Assembly: GCF_003858635.1 (NCBI RefSeq)
Contig: NZ_RQJO01000009.1
Coordinates: 1,178,001-1,242,000 of the forward strand
Source of the DNA: Larkinella rosea
GTDB lineage: Bacteria > Bacteroidota > Bacteroidia > Cytophagales > Spirosomataceae
DNA: 64,000 nt
Direction of reading: 5' to 3'
Under the pieces are notes generated by a model. It worked only from the letters and a program-made list of their open reading frames with translations. It searched no databases and was not told the origin of the DNA. Shown in pieces: positions 28,758-37,405 of this stretch; position 1 is the stretch's first letter; each line of letters begins with the position of its first letter. Position numbers and translations under genes: made by a program.

Positions 28758-28825
28758 CAAACCTAGCATTAGTAAAGAAAAGCAACTATCACGATTGTAC
28801 CAAAGTCTATCGTGATTGTACCAAA
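28758..28825 (-). promoter_or_regulatory. promoter with two 21-bp-period operator repeats (site A)
   Basis: Two 19-bp direct repeats lie at 28786-28804 and 28807-28825 (plus-strand CTATCACGATTGTACCAAA and CTATCGTGATTGTACCAAA, two differences), exactly 21 bp apart. On the minus strand they precede, after 20 bp, the -7 box TAGGTTTG (28758-28765). The same arrangement with the same spacing occurs at 30469-30536. Paired sites at 21 bp upstream of a promoter are typical of AraC-type activators; the protein is not identified. From 28826 to 29000 I see nothing else. Confidence 0.7.
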
Positions 28826-29000
28826 AAGAATTTTTATTTCCATTTTTCGTTGAAACCGGTAGTTGTAGAAAAGTAGAGCAACCGTAACAGGTGGAACGGT
28901 CTATATTAAACGTCATCACCTTAGGTCAGCAACTGCTGACCGCACGTAGAATTGGGAAAAACCGGGTCCCATTTCTCAAAAGATTGAAAAACGACCGAAA

Positions 29001-29063
29001 AGAGAGCCGGTTAGGAAAGTTCGGCCAATCCGAAATCATCGGGACTGTTCCCAACCGGCTTTC
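29001..29063 (-). terminator. hairpin after the SDR gene
   Basis: Arms around AGCCGGTT (29005-29012) and AACCGGCT (29053-29060) extend to about 16 bp with two wobble or mismatched positions. They lie just past the SDR stop at 29073, with a TTTTC-type tail on the minus strand. Plausible intrinsic terminator. Confidence 0.5.
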
Positions 29064-29072
29064 AGCCTCAAC

Positions 29073-29822
29073 TTACTGACACACATATCCGCCATCCGCA
29101 CTCACCAGGCTTCCGGTCATAAACGAATTTTCGTCGGATAGCAAAAAGGCAACAACGGCGGCAATTTCCTGTGGTTGACCAATCCGGCCCCACGGTTGAA
29201 CCGAGTCGAGCGATTCGAACACGCCGGCTTCCTCCACGCCGTTGGTGCTGGCAAAATGCGTAACGGCCCGGTCGAGCAGGGGCGTATTGATGGTGCCGGG
29301 ACAAATGCAGTTCACCCGAATGTTGAAGGGAGCGTAGTCGATGGCAGTACTTTTGGTCAATTGCCCGGTTGCACCCTTGGTCATTCCGTACACGGAGCTG
29401 CTGCCTTTGCCGACGAAGGTCTGATCCGAGCCCATCAGGACGATACTGCCCTTTTTTTGCGCTTTCATGTACGGCAGCACTTCCCGCACGGAATAAAATG
29501 TCCCTTTGATATTGATGTTGATGAGGTTATCCAGCTCTTCGTCCGACGTCTGCTCCATCGTGGCAAACAGGTGAATTCCTGCGTTGGCGAAGAGCATATC
29601 GATTTTCGTTTCCTTTTCGATAATGGCCGAATAAGCGTCTTTAATGTCCTGGACTTTCCGAACATCGCAGGGGATGAATTCTCCCCGGGTGTCGTCGTCA
29701 CCTGGTTTGGTAATGTCGAGATTATACACCCTGGCTCCCTGGCCGGTCAGTAGGTCCCGGGTAGCTTTTCCGATACCGGTGGTAGCGCCGGTAATGGCAA
29801 TGACTTTATCTTTCCAGTTCAT
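29073..29822 (-). CDS. SDR-family NAD(P)-dependent oxidoreductase
   Basis: 249 residues, a classical short-chain dehydrogenase: cofactor motif TGATTGIG near residue 11, NAG at 79-81, catalytic SVYGMTKGA (Tyr/Lys) with upstream Ser, and the C-terminal GSLVSADGGY. An acidic Asp after the second strand (YNLDIT) suggests NAD preference. Substrate unknown. It sits between the two paralogous tail-anchored protein genes but has its own hairpin terminator, so a link to them is not shown. Confidence 0.88.
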   Translation of the reverse strand: MNWKDKVIAITGATTGIGKATRDLLTGQGARVYNLDITKPGDDDTRGEFIPCDVRKVQDIKDAYSAIIEKETKIDMLFANAGIHLFATMEQTSDEELDNLININIKGTFYSVREVLPYMKAQKKGSIVLMGSDQTFVGKGSSSVYGMTKGATGQLTKSTAIDYAPFNIRVNCICPGTINTPLLDRAVTHFASTNGVEEAGVFESLDSVQPWGRIGQPQEIAAVVAFLLSDENSFMTGSLVSADGGYVCQ

Positions 29823-29944
29823 TTTGAATGCATTAAGTAGATTGTTGTAAATTTTTTATTTAAATGAATGAGGTTATTCAGTTGCCTGACTGTGGTTTTG
29901 GTGGAAAGAAGTGAAAAGTAGTTGTAAGGAATCGTTTTTACAAA

Positions 29945-29974
29945 ACAACCCGACCGCATAGCCAGTCGGGTTGT
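29945..29974 (-). terminator. intrinsic terminator after the 30007 gene
   Basis: A perfect 10-bp stem (ACAACCCGAC with GTCGGGTTGT, 10-nt loop) is followed on the minus strand by TTTTGTAAAAACG. It lies 33 nt beyond the stop of the small membrane protein gene. Confidence 0.75.
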
Positions 29975-30006
29975 CGGCAACACACTAAACTACTAATCGT
30001 ATTGCT

Positions 30007-30420
30007 TTACGGCGTCGGAATTGCTTGAAGTGCCGGGGCGTAATCCCACAACCAGTACAAAAGCATGGCTATCAGCAACCCGCATAGGCACGATATAAAA
30101 AGGACCACCCTATTTTCTCTTTTAAATAAGAGATGCCCGTTGGCCTGGTGTCCAGCGGCCGGTTTCTGGCTGAGTGCCTCCTCCGAATGATCATTGAAAT
30201 ACTGCCAATCGACTGACAAAAGCCACTCTTTTGGCGACATTCCCTGCGGTTTTCCAATGGCGCGGTAATTGTTTTCGATCAAAAACCAGTAAATGACCTC
30301 GCTCAAAATAGGCTCGTCTTTGGGCATGTCGTTAAACAATTGCCGTAAGTGAAATGCTGAAATAAATCCTTTGTGATGCATTAACTGAAACGCTACTTTT
30401 TGTCGAATTTTATTTTCCAT
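30007..30420 (-). CDS. small tail-anchored membrane protein, paralogue 2
   Basis: 137 residues from ATG 30420 (chosen over an upstream TTG because it matches the start of the paralogue and leaves room for the promoter). N-terminal KVAFQLMHHKGFISAFHLRQLF, then SEVIYWFLIENNYRAIGKPQGM and WLLSVDWQ align with the 28040-28459 product. A single C-terminal helix ends MLLYWLWDYAP. No family recognised. It is monocistronic, with its own terminator and the same promoter/operator layout as its paralogue, but has no sensor gene after it. Confidence 0.72.
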   Translation of the reverse strand: MENKIRQKVAFQLMHHKGFISAFHLRQLFNDMPKDEPILSEVIYWFLIENNYRAIGKPQGMSPKEWLLSVDWQYFNDHSEEALSQKPAAGHQANGHLLFKRENRVVLFISCLCGLLIAMLLYWLWDYAPALQAIPTP

Positions 30421-30468
30421 TCTCAATGGTTTAAGCAAACAGGCTTTCAGGAAAGCGGATTCGGTCAA

Positions 30469-30536
30469 CAAACCTAGAGACTTCCAATCGCAACGACTAT
30501 CACATTTGTACCAATGTCTATCGCTATTGTACCAAA
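30469..30536 (-). promoter_or_regulatory. promoter with two 21-bp-period operator repeats (site B)
   Basis: Repeats at 30497-30515 and 30518-30536 (plus strand CTATCACATTTGTACCAAT and CTATCGCTATTGTACCAAA), 21 bp apart, then 20 bp, then -7 box TAGGTTTG on the minus strand (30469-30476). The predicted start is about 40 nt before the ATG at 30420. The geometry is identical to site A. From 30537 to 30714 no gene is apparent. Confidence 0.75.
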
Positions 30537-30714
30537 AGCGGGAAATTTTCCAATTTTTTCAAAAAAGCACACGATACCGGAATAAAATAACCCGGTTGCA
30601 GAACGGTCGGGTAGCAGGAAGGTCAGAAACAGTTTCTGAAAAATAACCCCGGTTTTGCCGATCAGTCTATTGAACTGATGTTTGTAGCCGCAGGCAGAAT
30701 GTGTTCGAATCCGG

Positions 30715-31092
30715 TTAGGGAGTGACCGGTTTTTCGATTCGTTGAAAAAACTCCAGCCGATTGCCGAACGGGTCAATGACATTGACAACCCAGGCACCCC
30801 AGAAAGCTTCGTTGAAACCCGGTTTCATGTAGTGGTAGTTCTTGGCAATCAACTCCTTGTGGAAGGATTCGAGCTCCGGATAGTCGATCAGCACCTTGCT
30901 GCCGGGAGTAGCGTCGCTGTGGTGTTCGGAGAGATGCAGTTTCAAATCGCCCTTCGTGATTTCGAGGTAAACCGGAGAATTTTCGCCAAATCGGTGCTCC
31001 CAGGCAATGGTGAAACCGAGCCAGTTGACATAAAATTCAACGGCTTTCGGGTAATCGAAAATTCGAAAAATCGGAATGATGGTCTGGGACAT
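30715..31092 (-). CDS. glyoxalase/bleomycin-resistance superfamily protein
   Basis: 125 residues from ATG 31092, a single vicinal-oxygen-chelate domain of the usual size: IPIFRIFDYPKAVEFYVNWLGF, then YLEITKGDLKLHLSEHH, and C-terminal NVIDPFGNRLEFFQ. It resembles the glyoxalase-like proteins often annotated as bleomycin-resistance proteins, but the actual substrate cannot be read from sequence. It follows the sugar-dehydrogenase-like gene by 41 nt on the same strand. Confidence 0.82.
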   Translation of the reverse strand: MSQTIIPIFRIFDYPKAVEFYVNWLGFTIAWEHRFGENSPVYLEITKGDLKLHLSEHHSDATPGSKVLIDYPELESFHKELIAKNYHYMKPGFNEAFWGAWVVNVIDPFGNRLEFFQRIEKPVTP

Positions 31093-31133
31093 CCGTATGG
31101 GGTCAGAACAAGTATCCTGACCCCGCGAAATTA

Positions 31134-32465
31134 CTACTTTGCGCTGACCCGCCAAATCCGGTTGCCCGCATCATCCGCCACCAGCAACGAGCCGTCCGGG
31201 AGCACCGACAAACCAACCGGACGACCGAATACATCGGTGTCGCTGGCGATAAAACCGGTCAGAAAATCTTCCGGCTTTCCGCTCGGTTTTCCGTTTTGAA
31301 AAGGGACGAAAACGACTTTGTATCCAGCGAAAGATGACCGGTTCCAGGAGCCGTGCTGACCCACAAAGGCGCCATTGCGGTATTTTTCCGGGAAGGCGGT
31401 TTTGTCATAAAAAGCCAGTCCGAGCGAAGCCGTATGCGATCCCACCGGCACAGCGGGAACCATCGCTTTTTTGACCAGATCAGGCCGTTCTCCTTTCCGG
31501 CGCGGGTCCTCGTGCTGGCCATAGTAAGAGTAAGGCCAGCCATAAAAACCGCCCTCTTTCACGCTGGTGATGTAATCGGGCACCAGTTCGTCGCCCAGTT
31601 CATCACGCTCGTTGACTGCCGTCCACAGGGTTTGGGTGCCGGGCGCCCAGTCCATGCCAACCGGGTTGCGGAGGCCGCTGGCAAACACACGCTCACCGGT
31701 TCCGTCCGGATTGATTTCCAGAATATTCGCCCGGTTTACTTCATTTTCCATGCCGTTTTCGCCCACATTGCTGCCCGAACCCACCGATATGTAAATCTTG
31801 GAACCATCGGCATTGGCCAGCAGATTGCGGGTCCAGTGGTTGTTGTAACCACCTGCCGGCAGTGCCAGAATGGAGGTTCCTTTGGCGGTTATTCTGGTCT
31901 GACCGGTTTGGTACGGAAATTTGAGAAGTGCGTCGGTATTAGCGACATACAACGTATTTCCAATTACCAGAACACCAAATGGCTGGTTCAAACCCTCGAG
32001 AAATGTTTCGCGAACTTCCGGCTTTCCGTCTTTATTTGCATCCCGCAGGAGCGTAATGCGGTTGGCACTCTTGCCTGAAGCACCGGATTTGGCCTGGCCA
32101 CTGACTGCCGCGACGACTTTTTTGACTACGCCTTTTCGCTCCGTTTGCGATTCAACGACCAGCACATCGCCATTGGGCAGCACGTAAGTCCGGCGCGGAT
32201 TGTCGAGATCGCGGGCAAATTCGGTGACGACAAACCCATCGGGCGCTTTGGGTAGCTGACCGTCTTTCCAGCCCACTACCTTGCTGAAATGAGTCGACGA
32301 TTCGGAAGGAGGGGGCAAATCGGGGGCAGTGGAGGCCGCGGTCTCTTCTACCGACGCCACCGAATCCGCCGAATTGGAACTTTCTGATTTTTTACCCTGG
32401 CCACAGGCTGACACCAGGCTGGCTAAAAGAAGGGTATATGTAAAAACAACAAAACCGTTTTTCAT
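31134..32465 (-). CDS. PQQ-dependent sugar/sorbosone dehydrogenase-like lipoprotein
   Basis: 443 residues. A lipoprotein signal has its Cys in LVSACGQG, then a Ser/Glu-rich linker (25-60). The rest is a six-bladed propeller of the soluble glucose/sorbosone dehydrogenase type: GFVVTEFARDLDNPRRTYV, NQPFGVLVIGNTLYVAN, GSGSNVGENG, ASGLRNPVGMDW, YGWPYSYYGQHEDP, HGSWNRSSFAGYKVV. These are the conserved blade motifs that hold PQQ and calcium in the family. Probably periplasmic or surface-exposed sugar oxidation. Whether PQQ is bound is not shown, and no PQQ biosynthesis genes are in the window. Confidence 0.82.
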   Translation of the reverse strand: MKNGFVVFTYTLLLASLVSACGQGKKSESSNSADSVASVEETAASTAPDLPPPSESSTHFSKVVGWKDGQLPKAPDGFVVTEFARDLDNPRRTYVLPNGDVLVVESQTERKGVVKKVVAAVSGQAKSGASGKSANRITLLRDANKDGKPEVRETFLEGLNQPFGVLVIGNTLYVANTDALLKFPYQTGQTRITAKGTSILALPAGGYNNHWTRNLLANADGSKIYISVGSGSNVGENGMENEVNRANILEINPDGTGERVFASGLRNPVGMDWAPGTQTLWTAVNERDELGDELVPDYITSVKEGGFYGWPYSYYGQHEDPRRKGERPDLVKKAMVPAVPVGSHTASLGLAFYDKTAFPEKYRNGAFVGQHGSWNRSSFAGYKVVFVPFQNGKPSGKPEDFLTGFIASDTDVFGRPVGLSVLPDGSLLVADDAGNRIWRVSAK

Positions 32466-32524
32466 TGTTGAACAGAATTAGATTTGATCCTGTATCAACC
32501 GACTGAACAACGGCTTTGTTTGCG

Positions 32525-32902
32525 TCATTTGTCTTTGGTTGCCGTCAATTCATTGCCCATAAGCTGGATTTTAAACCCCGTTACGGCCTTGGTGGCAGCA
32601 TCGCGCGTGAACGTAAGGACGGAGCCGTATTCGCTCGTTGATTTGAAAGTTTCGGCGGCAGGCTGTTTCAGCAGCTTGTTCCTGGGGTACGAATCTACCG
32701 CGCCGTACAACTCGCCATTTTCGACCGTGATGGTAAACTGTTTAATATTGTCGTTCTGGGCAAACGTATACGTCCCCGCGTACGCTTTCAGATCCGTTGA
32801 ATCAGCCGGTTGAATCGGTGCCGGGCGGAAGGTAGAAACCGGCCTGGCGAATGCCAGGGGCGAGGCTGCGAGCAGGAAAGCGAAAAAGAGCAGGTTTTTC
32901 AT
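32525..32902 (-). CDS. small secreted protein with DUF3471-like domain
   Basis: 125 residues from ATG 32902 (an upstream start would overlap the hydrolase gene; this ATG begins a good signal peptide, MKNLLFFAFLLAASPLAFA). The mature part (DLKAYAGTYTFAQNDNIKQFTITVENGELYG ... TFTRDAATKAVTGFKIQL) resembles the beta-barrel add-on domain found after some penicillin-binding-like hydrolases. No catalytic residues are evident. It follows the alpha/beta hydrolase gene by 31 nt, so the two are likely one operon. Confidence 0.65.
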   Translation of the reverse strand: MKNLLFFAFLLAASPLAFARPVSTFRPAPIQPADSTDLKAYAGTYTFAQNDNIKQFTITVENGELYGAVDSYPRNKLLKQPAAETFKSTSEYGSVLTFTRDAATKAVTGFKIQLMGNELTATKDK

Positions 32903-32933
32903 GACAGTAGATGGTGAAAAGGTCGAAATGAAT

Positions 32934-34013
32934 TCACGGGGTTGATCGGGCGGCCACGGGTTTGCCTTCCGGTTTTGGGCTGACTTGCAGAAAACCGCTG
33001 ATTGCGGCCTGCCATTTGGACTTTTCGTTAACACAGTAAGACTGATGTGCCGAGTTTTCGAACACCACCAGCTTTTTGCGGGAATTGGCTAAATTCTCAA
33101 AAATAGCATCGGTTTCGTGCCGCAGCACCCGGGGATCTTTAGCGCCCCAGTTCAGCAAAACCGGCATGGTAAGCTGTTTGGCGTACACCGAAGGCCGGAA
33201 GCTAAACGCCGACATGCTGCGTTCCATACTGCCCCAGAGTGTCAGTAGTTCCGCAATCGGGTGGGCGGGAATGTGCATCGAACGAAGCCGACCCTGAACG
33301 GCATCATAGAGCGAAGCAAACGGACATTCCAGAATCACCTGCGTCGGTTTCAAACCGTGTTCAGGAATGGCTTTCAGGATGACAGCCGCCCCCATCGAGA
33401 CACCCCAGAGAATGATGTTTTTCTCGTTTCCTTTTTCCACGAAGTTGTAGGCCGCTTTCAGGTCGTTGGTTTCGCGAAAACCAATGGTGCAGATGTTACC
33501 GGCGCTGTTGCCGTGCGCCCGGAAATCGAACGAAAGTGTATTGTAGCCCAGTTCGTGAAAGTATTCCGTTTCGCAGAGAATTTTTGACTTGTTTGACGCG
33601 TGGCCGTGGCAAAGAATAACCGTTCCCCGGGAATTTTCGGCTGGAATATACCAGCCTTCGAGTTTCTGATTGTATTCGTTGGTCAGCCGGACGGTTTCGT
33701 AAGGAACCGATGGGTGTTCGCTGACCACGGATTTCTTCAGTTTCATGCCAAAAAAAGCCGCATTCAGTTTTTCGCCGGTCGTGTAATCCTCCGCTTTTTT
33801 GGCCGGGGTTTTCTCCGGATTATCGTAGAAATACGTAAACCGGGAGGCCTGAAACGCCACGATAATGTTCAGCAGAATAAACAGGCCGAGTAAAACCCAG
33901 CCGGTTCGGCGCAAAATAAGCATGACTTTTTTAGAATAAAGAAACCGGACGGGAGAAGAAAGACCTGAATTACGCTCGCGTTTCATCTCCTGCCGGATGG
34001 AATAAACAAACAT
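32934..34013 (-). CDS. membrane-anchored alpha/beta hydrolase
   Basis: 359 residues. A basic N-terminus and one helix (about 32-53, RRTGWVLLGLFILLNIIVAF) anchor a serine-hydrolase domain. HGHAS forms the oxyanion region, GVSMG holds the nucleophile, GAKDPRV the Asp and SAHQSY the His. The closest fold class is the BAAT/dipeptidyl-peptidase-like or Fsh-type hydrolases. Substrate unknown. An internal ATG at MLILRR is an alternative start that would remove about 30 residues. Confidence 0.78.
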   Translation of the reverse strand: MFVYSIRQEMKRERNSGLSSPVRFLYSKKVMLILRRTGWVLLGLFILLNIIVAFQASRFTYFYDNPEKTPAKKAEDYTTGEKLNAAFFGMKLKKSVVSEHPSVPYETVRLTNEYNQKLEGWYIPAENSRGTVILCHGHASNKSKILCETEYFHELGYNTLSFDFRAHGNSAGNICTIGFRETNDLKAAYNFVEKGNEKNIILWGVSMGAAVILKAIPEHGLKPTQVILECPFASLYDAVQGRLRSMHIPAHPIAELLTLWGSMERSMSAFSFRPSVYAKQLTMPVLLNWGAKDPRVLRHETDAIFENLANSRKKLVVFENSAHQSYCVNEKSKWQAAISGFLQVSPKPEGKPVAARSTP

Positions 34014-34144
34014 ACCGATTTTTTATCAATCGGAGACGGTCTGGCTTGGACCCGCTTTTGGTTCGGCGGGCGGTTTTGGTATTTCTGAACCACAGCGTGA
34101 CCAATCACCCCGCTTTCCGTCTAAGATTTAAAAACCGGAAAAGT

Positions 34145-34321
34145 ATGAAAGCACTAAGCCTGATAATCGGACTATTGGCCATCCTGACCGTCGTCAATCT
34201 TTATTCTTTTCTGATGGAGGAGTTCGATACCAATCGGCAGGCTTTTATTGCAGGGGTCTTAACCATGCTGGTGCTGGCCGTGATGGTGGTGTTGATTCTT
34301 AACGTTAAAAGAGCAAAATAG
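34145..34321 (+). CDS. 58-residue membrane protein with two helices
   Basis: From ATG 34145 the product has two hydrophobic segments (LSLIIGLLAILTVVNLYSF and FIAGVLTMLVLAVMVVLIL) separated by EEFDTNRQ and ends NVKRAK. Upstream in-frame codons lack membrane or coding character, so the short start is preferred. Function unknown. Confidence 0.55.
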   Translation: MKALSLIIGLLAILTVVNLYSFLMEEFDTNRQAFIAGVLTMLVLAVMVVLILNVKRAK

Positions 34322-34513
34322 AGAGTGAATAGGATTATTTACTGTGATAACAGATGGCCCTTACGTTGCAAAAGGAAAAGCCACTCGAATGGCGAAATAG
34401 GACTGATATAGAAGACAGAAAGCCTGCATTCTAGACGGGATAATAACCGAAACTACATTCTTTATCATTAAATAGGAATATCACTTGAAAAGGCGCTTAT
34501 AAAGCAGGAAGCA

Positions 34514-35008
34514 ATGATAAAATTATTTTTTGGCCTGACAGCAATTCTCTACGTTGGCTACCGGTTTGTTCAAAATATGAGAACAAGATTTGGCACCAGC
34601 CGTTTTCTAATTCAGCTTAAACGAGATTCAGCAGTTAGTGAGTCGTATGCGGAATCGCTCGATATGACAGTTCTAAGGGTGAGTATCATACAACCCGACC
34701 TCGACAAGATTCTTGCGGATTATTTGATTGAGATCGCAAACAAGCGAAGAATTGGGGACTTTCTTATCGATTATGTTCAAAGACTTCCCAATGGAAATTA
34801 TTTGTTTGTGACAACAACGGATTATGCGGAATCGATTAGGATTGGAAGGAGGGTTAATACGTCCGAAGTTTTTAATCTGAATTTCGTGCTTATAAAGGAA
34901 TTGGATAAAAACCAGTATGTTGTCAAATCCGATCTGCACGCTGAATTAGCTGATAAAAACCTGAGATCAGATTTTGCAAAATCATTAGTGAATCTTATTC
35001 AAGGGTAG
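34514..35008 (+). CDS. hypothetical membrane-anchored protein
   Basis: 164 residues with one N-terminal hydrophobic segment (IKLFFGLTAILYVGYRF) and a soluble, mixed alpha/beta remainder (ILADYLIEIANKRRIGDFLIDYV). No motif recognised. The gap before it (34322-34513) and the short gap after hold nothing I can name. It is convergent with the pYEATS gene. Confidence 0.6.
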   Translation: MIKLFFGLTAILYVGYRFVQNMRTRFGTSRFLIQLKRDSAVSESYAESLDMTVLRVSIIQPDLDKILADYLIEIANKRRIGDFLIDYVQRLPNGNYLFVTTTDYAESIRIGRRVNTSEVFNLNFVLIKELDKNQYVVKSDLHAELADKNLRSDFAKSLVNLIQG

Positions 35009-35101
35009 GTGTAAGTTTCTGTATTGAAATTAAATAAGGACCGTATTAAGTTCTACAAGTTGTGAAATCAAAACAGCAGGCGAATGAAATAAACGGTATT
35101 A

Positions 35102-36109
35102 TTACCGTCCCCGAAACGTCTCCGGGATATTCGGCGCTACGGTAGGGTCGGCTAAATTGAGCTCCAGTTTCGTTCCGTCTTCGGTTTCGGCACCGATTGT
35201 AAAAGCGCCCCAACCGGTTTTTTCCAAAACCGCCCGGTTATTCCGGGCCACAACCTCCTCCGTATCCGGCACAAATGTATCGTGCAGGTGGAAAGTCACT
35301 GTACCGGTCAATGGATGTTGGTCCGGATCGGTGGAGACGACTTCCATCCGAATTGTATACCAGTCCTCATCGTCGTCAATGGGCACTACCGTGGCCTGTA
35401 ACCGCTTGAAGTTAGTAACGTCTTTACCACCCCAAAGCCCCCGCTGCGGATCGTCGGGAAAAAGAACGGCTGACGGTGCGGTGCCTCGCATAATGCCCCC
35501 GCGACTGACTGTGGCAGGGGATGAAACCGCTTTTGCTGAGGATTTCCGGGCAGCGGAGGTTTCTTCAATCTTTTTCTTGACGGCCTGCAAGGTCACGCGA
35601 TTTTTGATTGCTTTCTGTTGGGTTTCCGCTACTTTCTGATCCGTTTCCTTCACTTTCTGTTTGGTTTCTTTGACATCCGCTTTGGCTTCCTTCACTTCCT
35701 GCTTGGTTTCTTTCAGATCCTTTTTCAACTCCGTCATCAGCCGGTCGCTCACCGACGAAATAAACCGGGTCGACGAAATGGCCGCGATCGTACAAAAACT
35801 AAAAAAGACCAGGTAGTTCTTCACTTTCAAACTGATGGCTTCCGCGATTTTTTCGGCCGTCATGTCGCCGACCGGTTTTTCCGGAATGTGTTTCACCAGT
35901 TCGTCCAGGATTTTGCTTTGGGTCAGAAACAGAAAAACGGGCACAATCAGCGAAGCGCCCACACCAATCAGCACACATTTCCACCAGATCTTGGGCGGTT
36001 CGTCGTCGGAACCCGGCAGGAAACAGTTGACCAAACCACCCATTAAACCCGCCAGTGCCATGGCAGTCATAATGGTCAACAGGTCGGAAGAGAAAAAAAA
36101 CGAATTCAT
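35102..36109 (-). CDS. YEATS-associated-helix / pYEATS membrane protein
   Basis: 335 residues from ATG 36109; a start at 36208 is possible but would leave only 5 nt to the divergent gene at 36214. There are three membrane helices (about 8-30, 43-63, 97-117), then a long coiled coil rich in K/E (LKKDLKETKQEVKEAKADVK). The C-terminal beta domain (GGKDVTNFKRLQATVVPIDD, WYTIRMEV, FHLHDTFVPDTEEVV, GWGAFTIGAETEDGT) matches the prokaryotic pYEATS type. Such proteins are discussed as ligand-sensing membrane components. No partner effector gene is adjacent here. Confidence 0.7.
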   Translation of the reverse strand: MNSFFFSSDLLTIMTAMALAGLMGGLVNCFLPGSDDEPPKIWWKCVLIGVGASLIVPVFLFLTQSKILDELVKHIPEKPVGDMTAEKIAEAISLKVKNYLVFFSFCTIAAISSTRFISSVSDRLMTELKKDLKETKQEVKEAKADVKETKQKVKETDQKVAETQQKAIKNRVTLQAVKKKIEETSAARKSSAKAVSSPATVSRGGIMRGTAPSAVLFPDDPQRGLWGGKDVTNFKRLQATVVPIDDDEDWYTIRMEVVSTDPDQHPLTGTVTFHLHDTFVPDTEEVVARNNRAVLEKTGWGAFTIGAETEDGTKLELNLADPTVAPNIPETFRGR

Positions 36110-36213
36110 TCGGCGGTTTTTAGGATAAGTCGCTGTAAAGTAATGAATAAGGGGCGATTTGAGTAGATCGAAGGCCGAAATTTCTTCTGGATACGTCTCA
36201 GATTCCATACGCT

Positions 36214-37170
36214 ATGCCCTCTCTGCTTCAACGACGTGAACTCTTAAAAGGTCTGTTGGCAACGGGCCTGATTGGCTCGGCAGCCGAAACACCAGTTGCA
36301 CTGGCACCGGCGGCTGATGTCAAGCCGTTTAGCATTCATATTTTTTCCAAACTGCTTCATTTCCTGAAGCCAGCCGAACTGGCCGCCGTGGCCGCTGACC
36401 TCGGATTTGATGGCGTCGATCTGACCGTGCGACCCGACGGCCACGTTGAACCGGCCACTGTCCGAACCGACTTGCCGAAAGTCGTTGAGGTTCTGAAAAA
36501 GCGGAATTTACAGGTATCGACGATCACGACCGCCATTACCAAAGCCGATGATCAGGCCCGAACCGTTCTGGAAACCGCTGCGCAGCAGGGAATCCGGTAT
36601 TACCGTACGGGCTGGCTGGCGTATCCCAACGACGAGTCGCTCGCCGTTTCCCTCAAAAAATACAAAAATCAGCTCGGCGAATTGGCGAAGCTGAATCAGG
36701 AATTGAAAATGGTGGGAGCCTATCAAAACCATGCCGGAACCAATTTCGGCTCCGCCGTCTGGGACATGTACCGGGTGCTGCATGAGATCGATCATCCGGC
36801 TTTGGGCAGCCAATATGACATTCGCCATGCAACGGTTGAGGGCGGCACATCCTGGTCGACGGGCTTGCGGATGATTGCCCCGCACATCCGGTTTATTGCC
36901 ATTAAAGACGTGATCTGGGAGAAAGTCGACGGAAAGTGGAAAGCCGAGAGTGTGCCGCTGGGGCAGGGAATGGTCGATTTCCCGGCCTATTTTGCGCTTC
37001 TGAAAAAATTAATGGTGCGGGTTCCCATTTCGCTGCACCTCGAATACCCGCTGGGGGGCGCCGATCAGGGCAAACGCGACATCACGATTCCCCGCGAAAA
37101 AATCTATCAGGCTATGCAAAGGGATTTGGAAACCTTACGCGGAATGCTGAAAAAGGCGGAAATTGCATAA
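36214..37170 (+). CDS. Tat-exported sugar phosphate isomerase/epimerase-like TIM barrel
   Basis: 318 residues. A twin-arginine signal (LLQRRELLKGLLATGLIGSA) precedes an xylose-isomerase-like TIM barrel: AADLGFDGVDLTVRPDGHVEP, GAYQNHAGTNFG, GSQYDIRHATVEGG, FIAIKDVIWEK and LHLEYPLGGADQG. His, Asp and Glu of these motifs are the usual metal ligands. Family members act on sugars, and exported ones occur in 3-keto-sugar pathways. The substrate here is not determined. It is monocistronic as far as can be seen. Confidence 0.82.
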   Translation: MPSLLQRRELLKGLLATGLIGSAAETPVALAPAADVKPFSIHIFSKLLHFLKPAELAAVAADLGFDGVDLTVRPDGHVEPATVRTDLPKVVEVLKKRNLQVSTITTAITKADDQARTVLETAAQQGIRYYRTGWLAYPNDESLAVSLKKYKNQLGELAKLNQELKMVGAYQNHAGTNFGSAVWDMYRVLHEIDHPALGSQYDIRHATVEGGTSWSTGLRMIAPHIRFIAIKDVIWEKVDGKWKAESVPLGQGMVDFPAYFALLKKLMVRVPISLHLEYPLGGADQGKRDITIPREKIYQAMQRDLETLRGMLKKAEIA

Positions 37171-37405
37171 AAAGAATTACATCTTCTGATAACTCATTCT
37201 CACCCTGACCAGTCGCTTGCGCCGGCAAACGAAAACCGTCGTGTGTTATCGTCTGGCCCCCCACACATTTTCGCTCCGATTGGCGAAAATTGATCGACGA
37301 ATGAGCATCTTTACAAACATTAGAATACCCTTAGAAATACCGGTTCCTGAAACCGCTTTGGTAAATTATGACGTTATTTCTGCATCGTCCTGATTTCGAA
37401 GCCGT

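Noticed and set aside
28728-28919. 63-codon minus frame over operator site A
   Set aside because: The similarity to site B is at DNA level in different frames, so the conserved block is regulatory and not coding.
30474-30797. 107-codon minus frame over operator site B
   Set aside because: It overlaps the glyoxalase gene end and the operator, and has no counterpart at site A.
37320-37334. Fourth 11-bp array upstream of the response regulator
   Set aside because: Only two in-phase motifs, reading on the opposite strand and not at the fixed distance from a -7 element; kept only as a remark.
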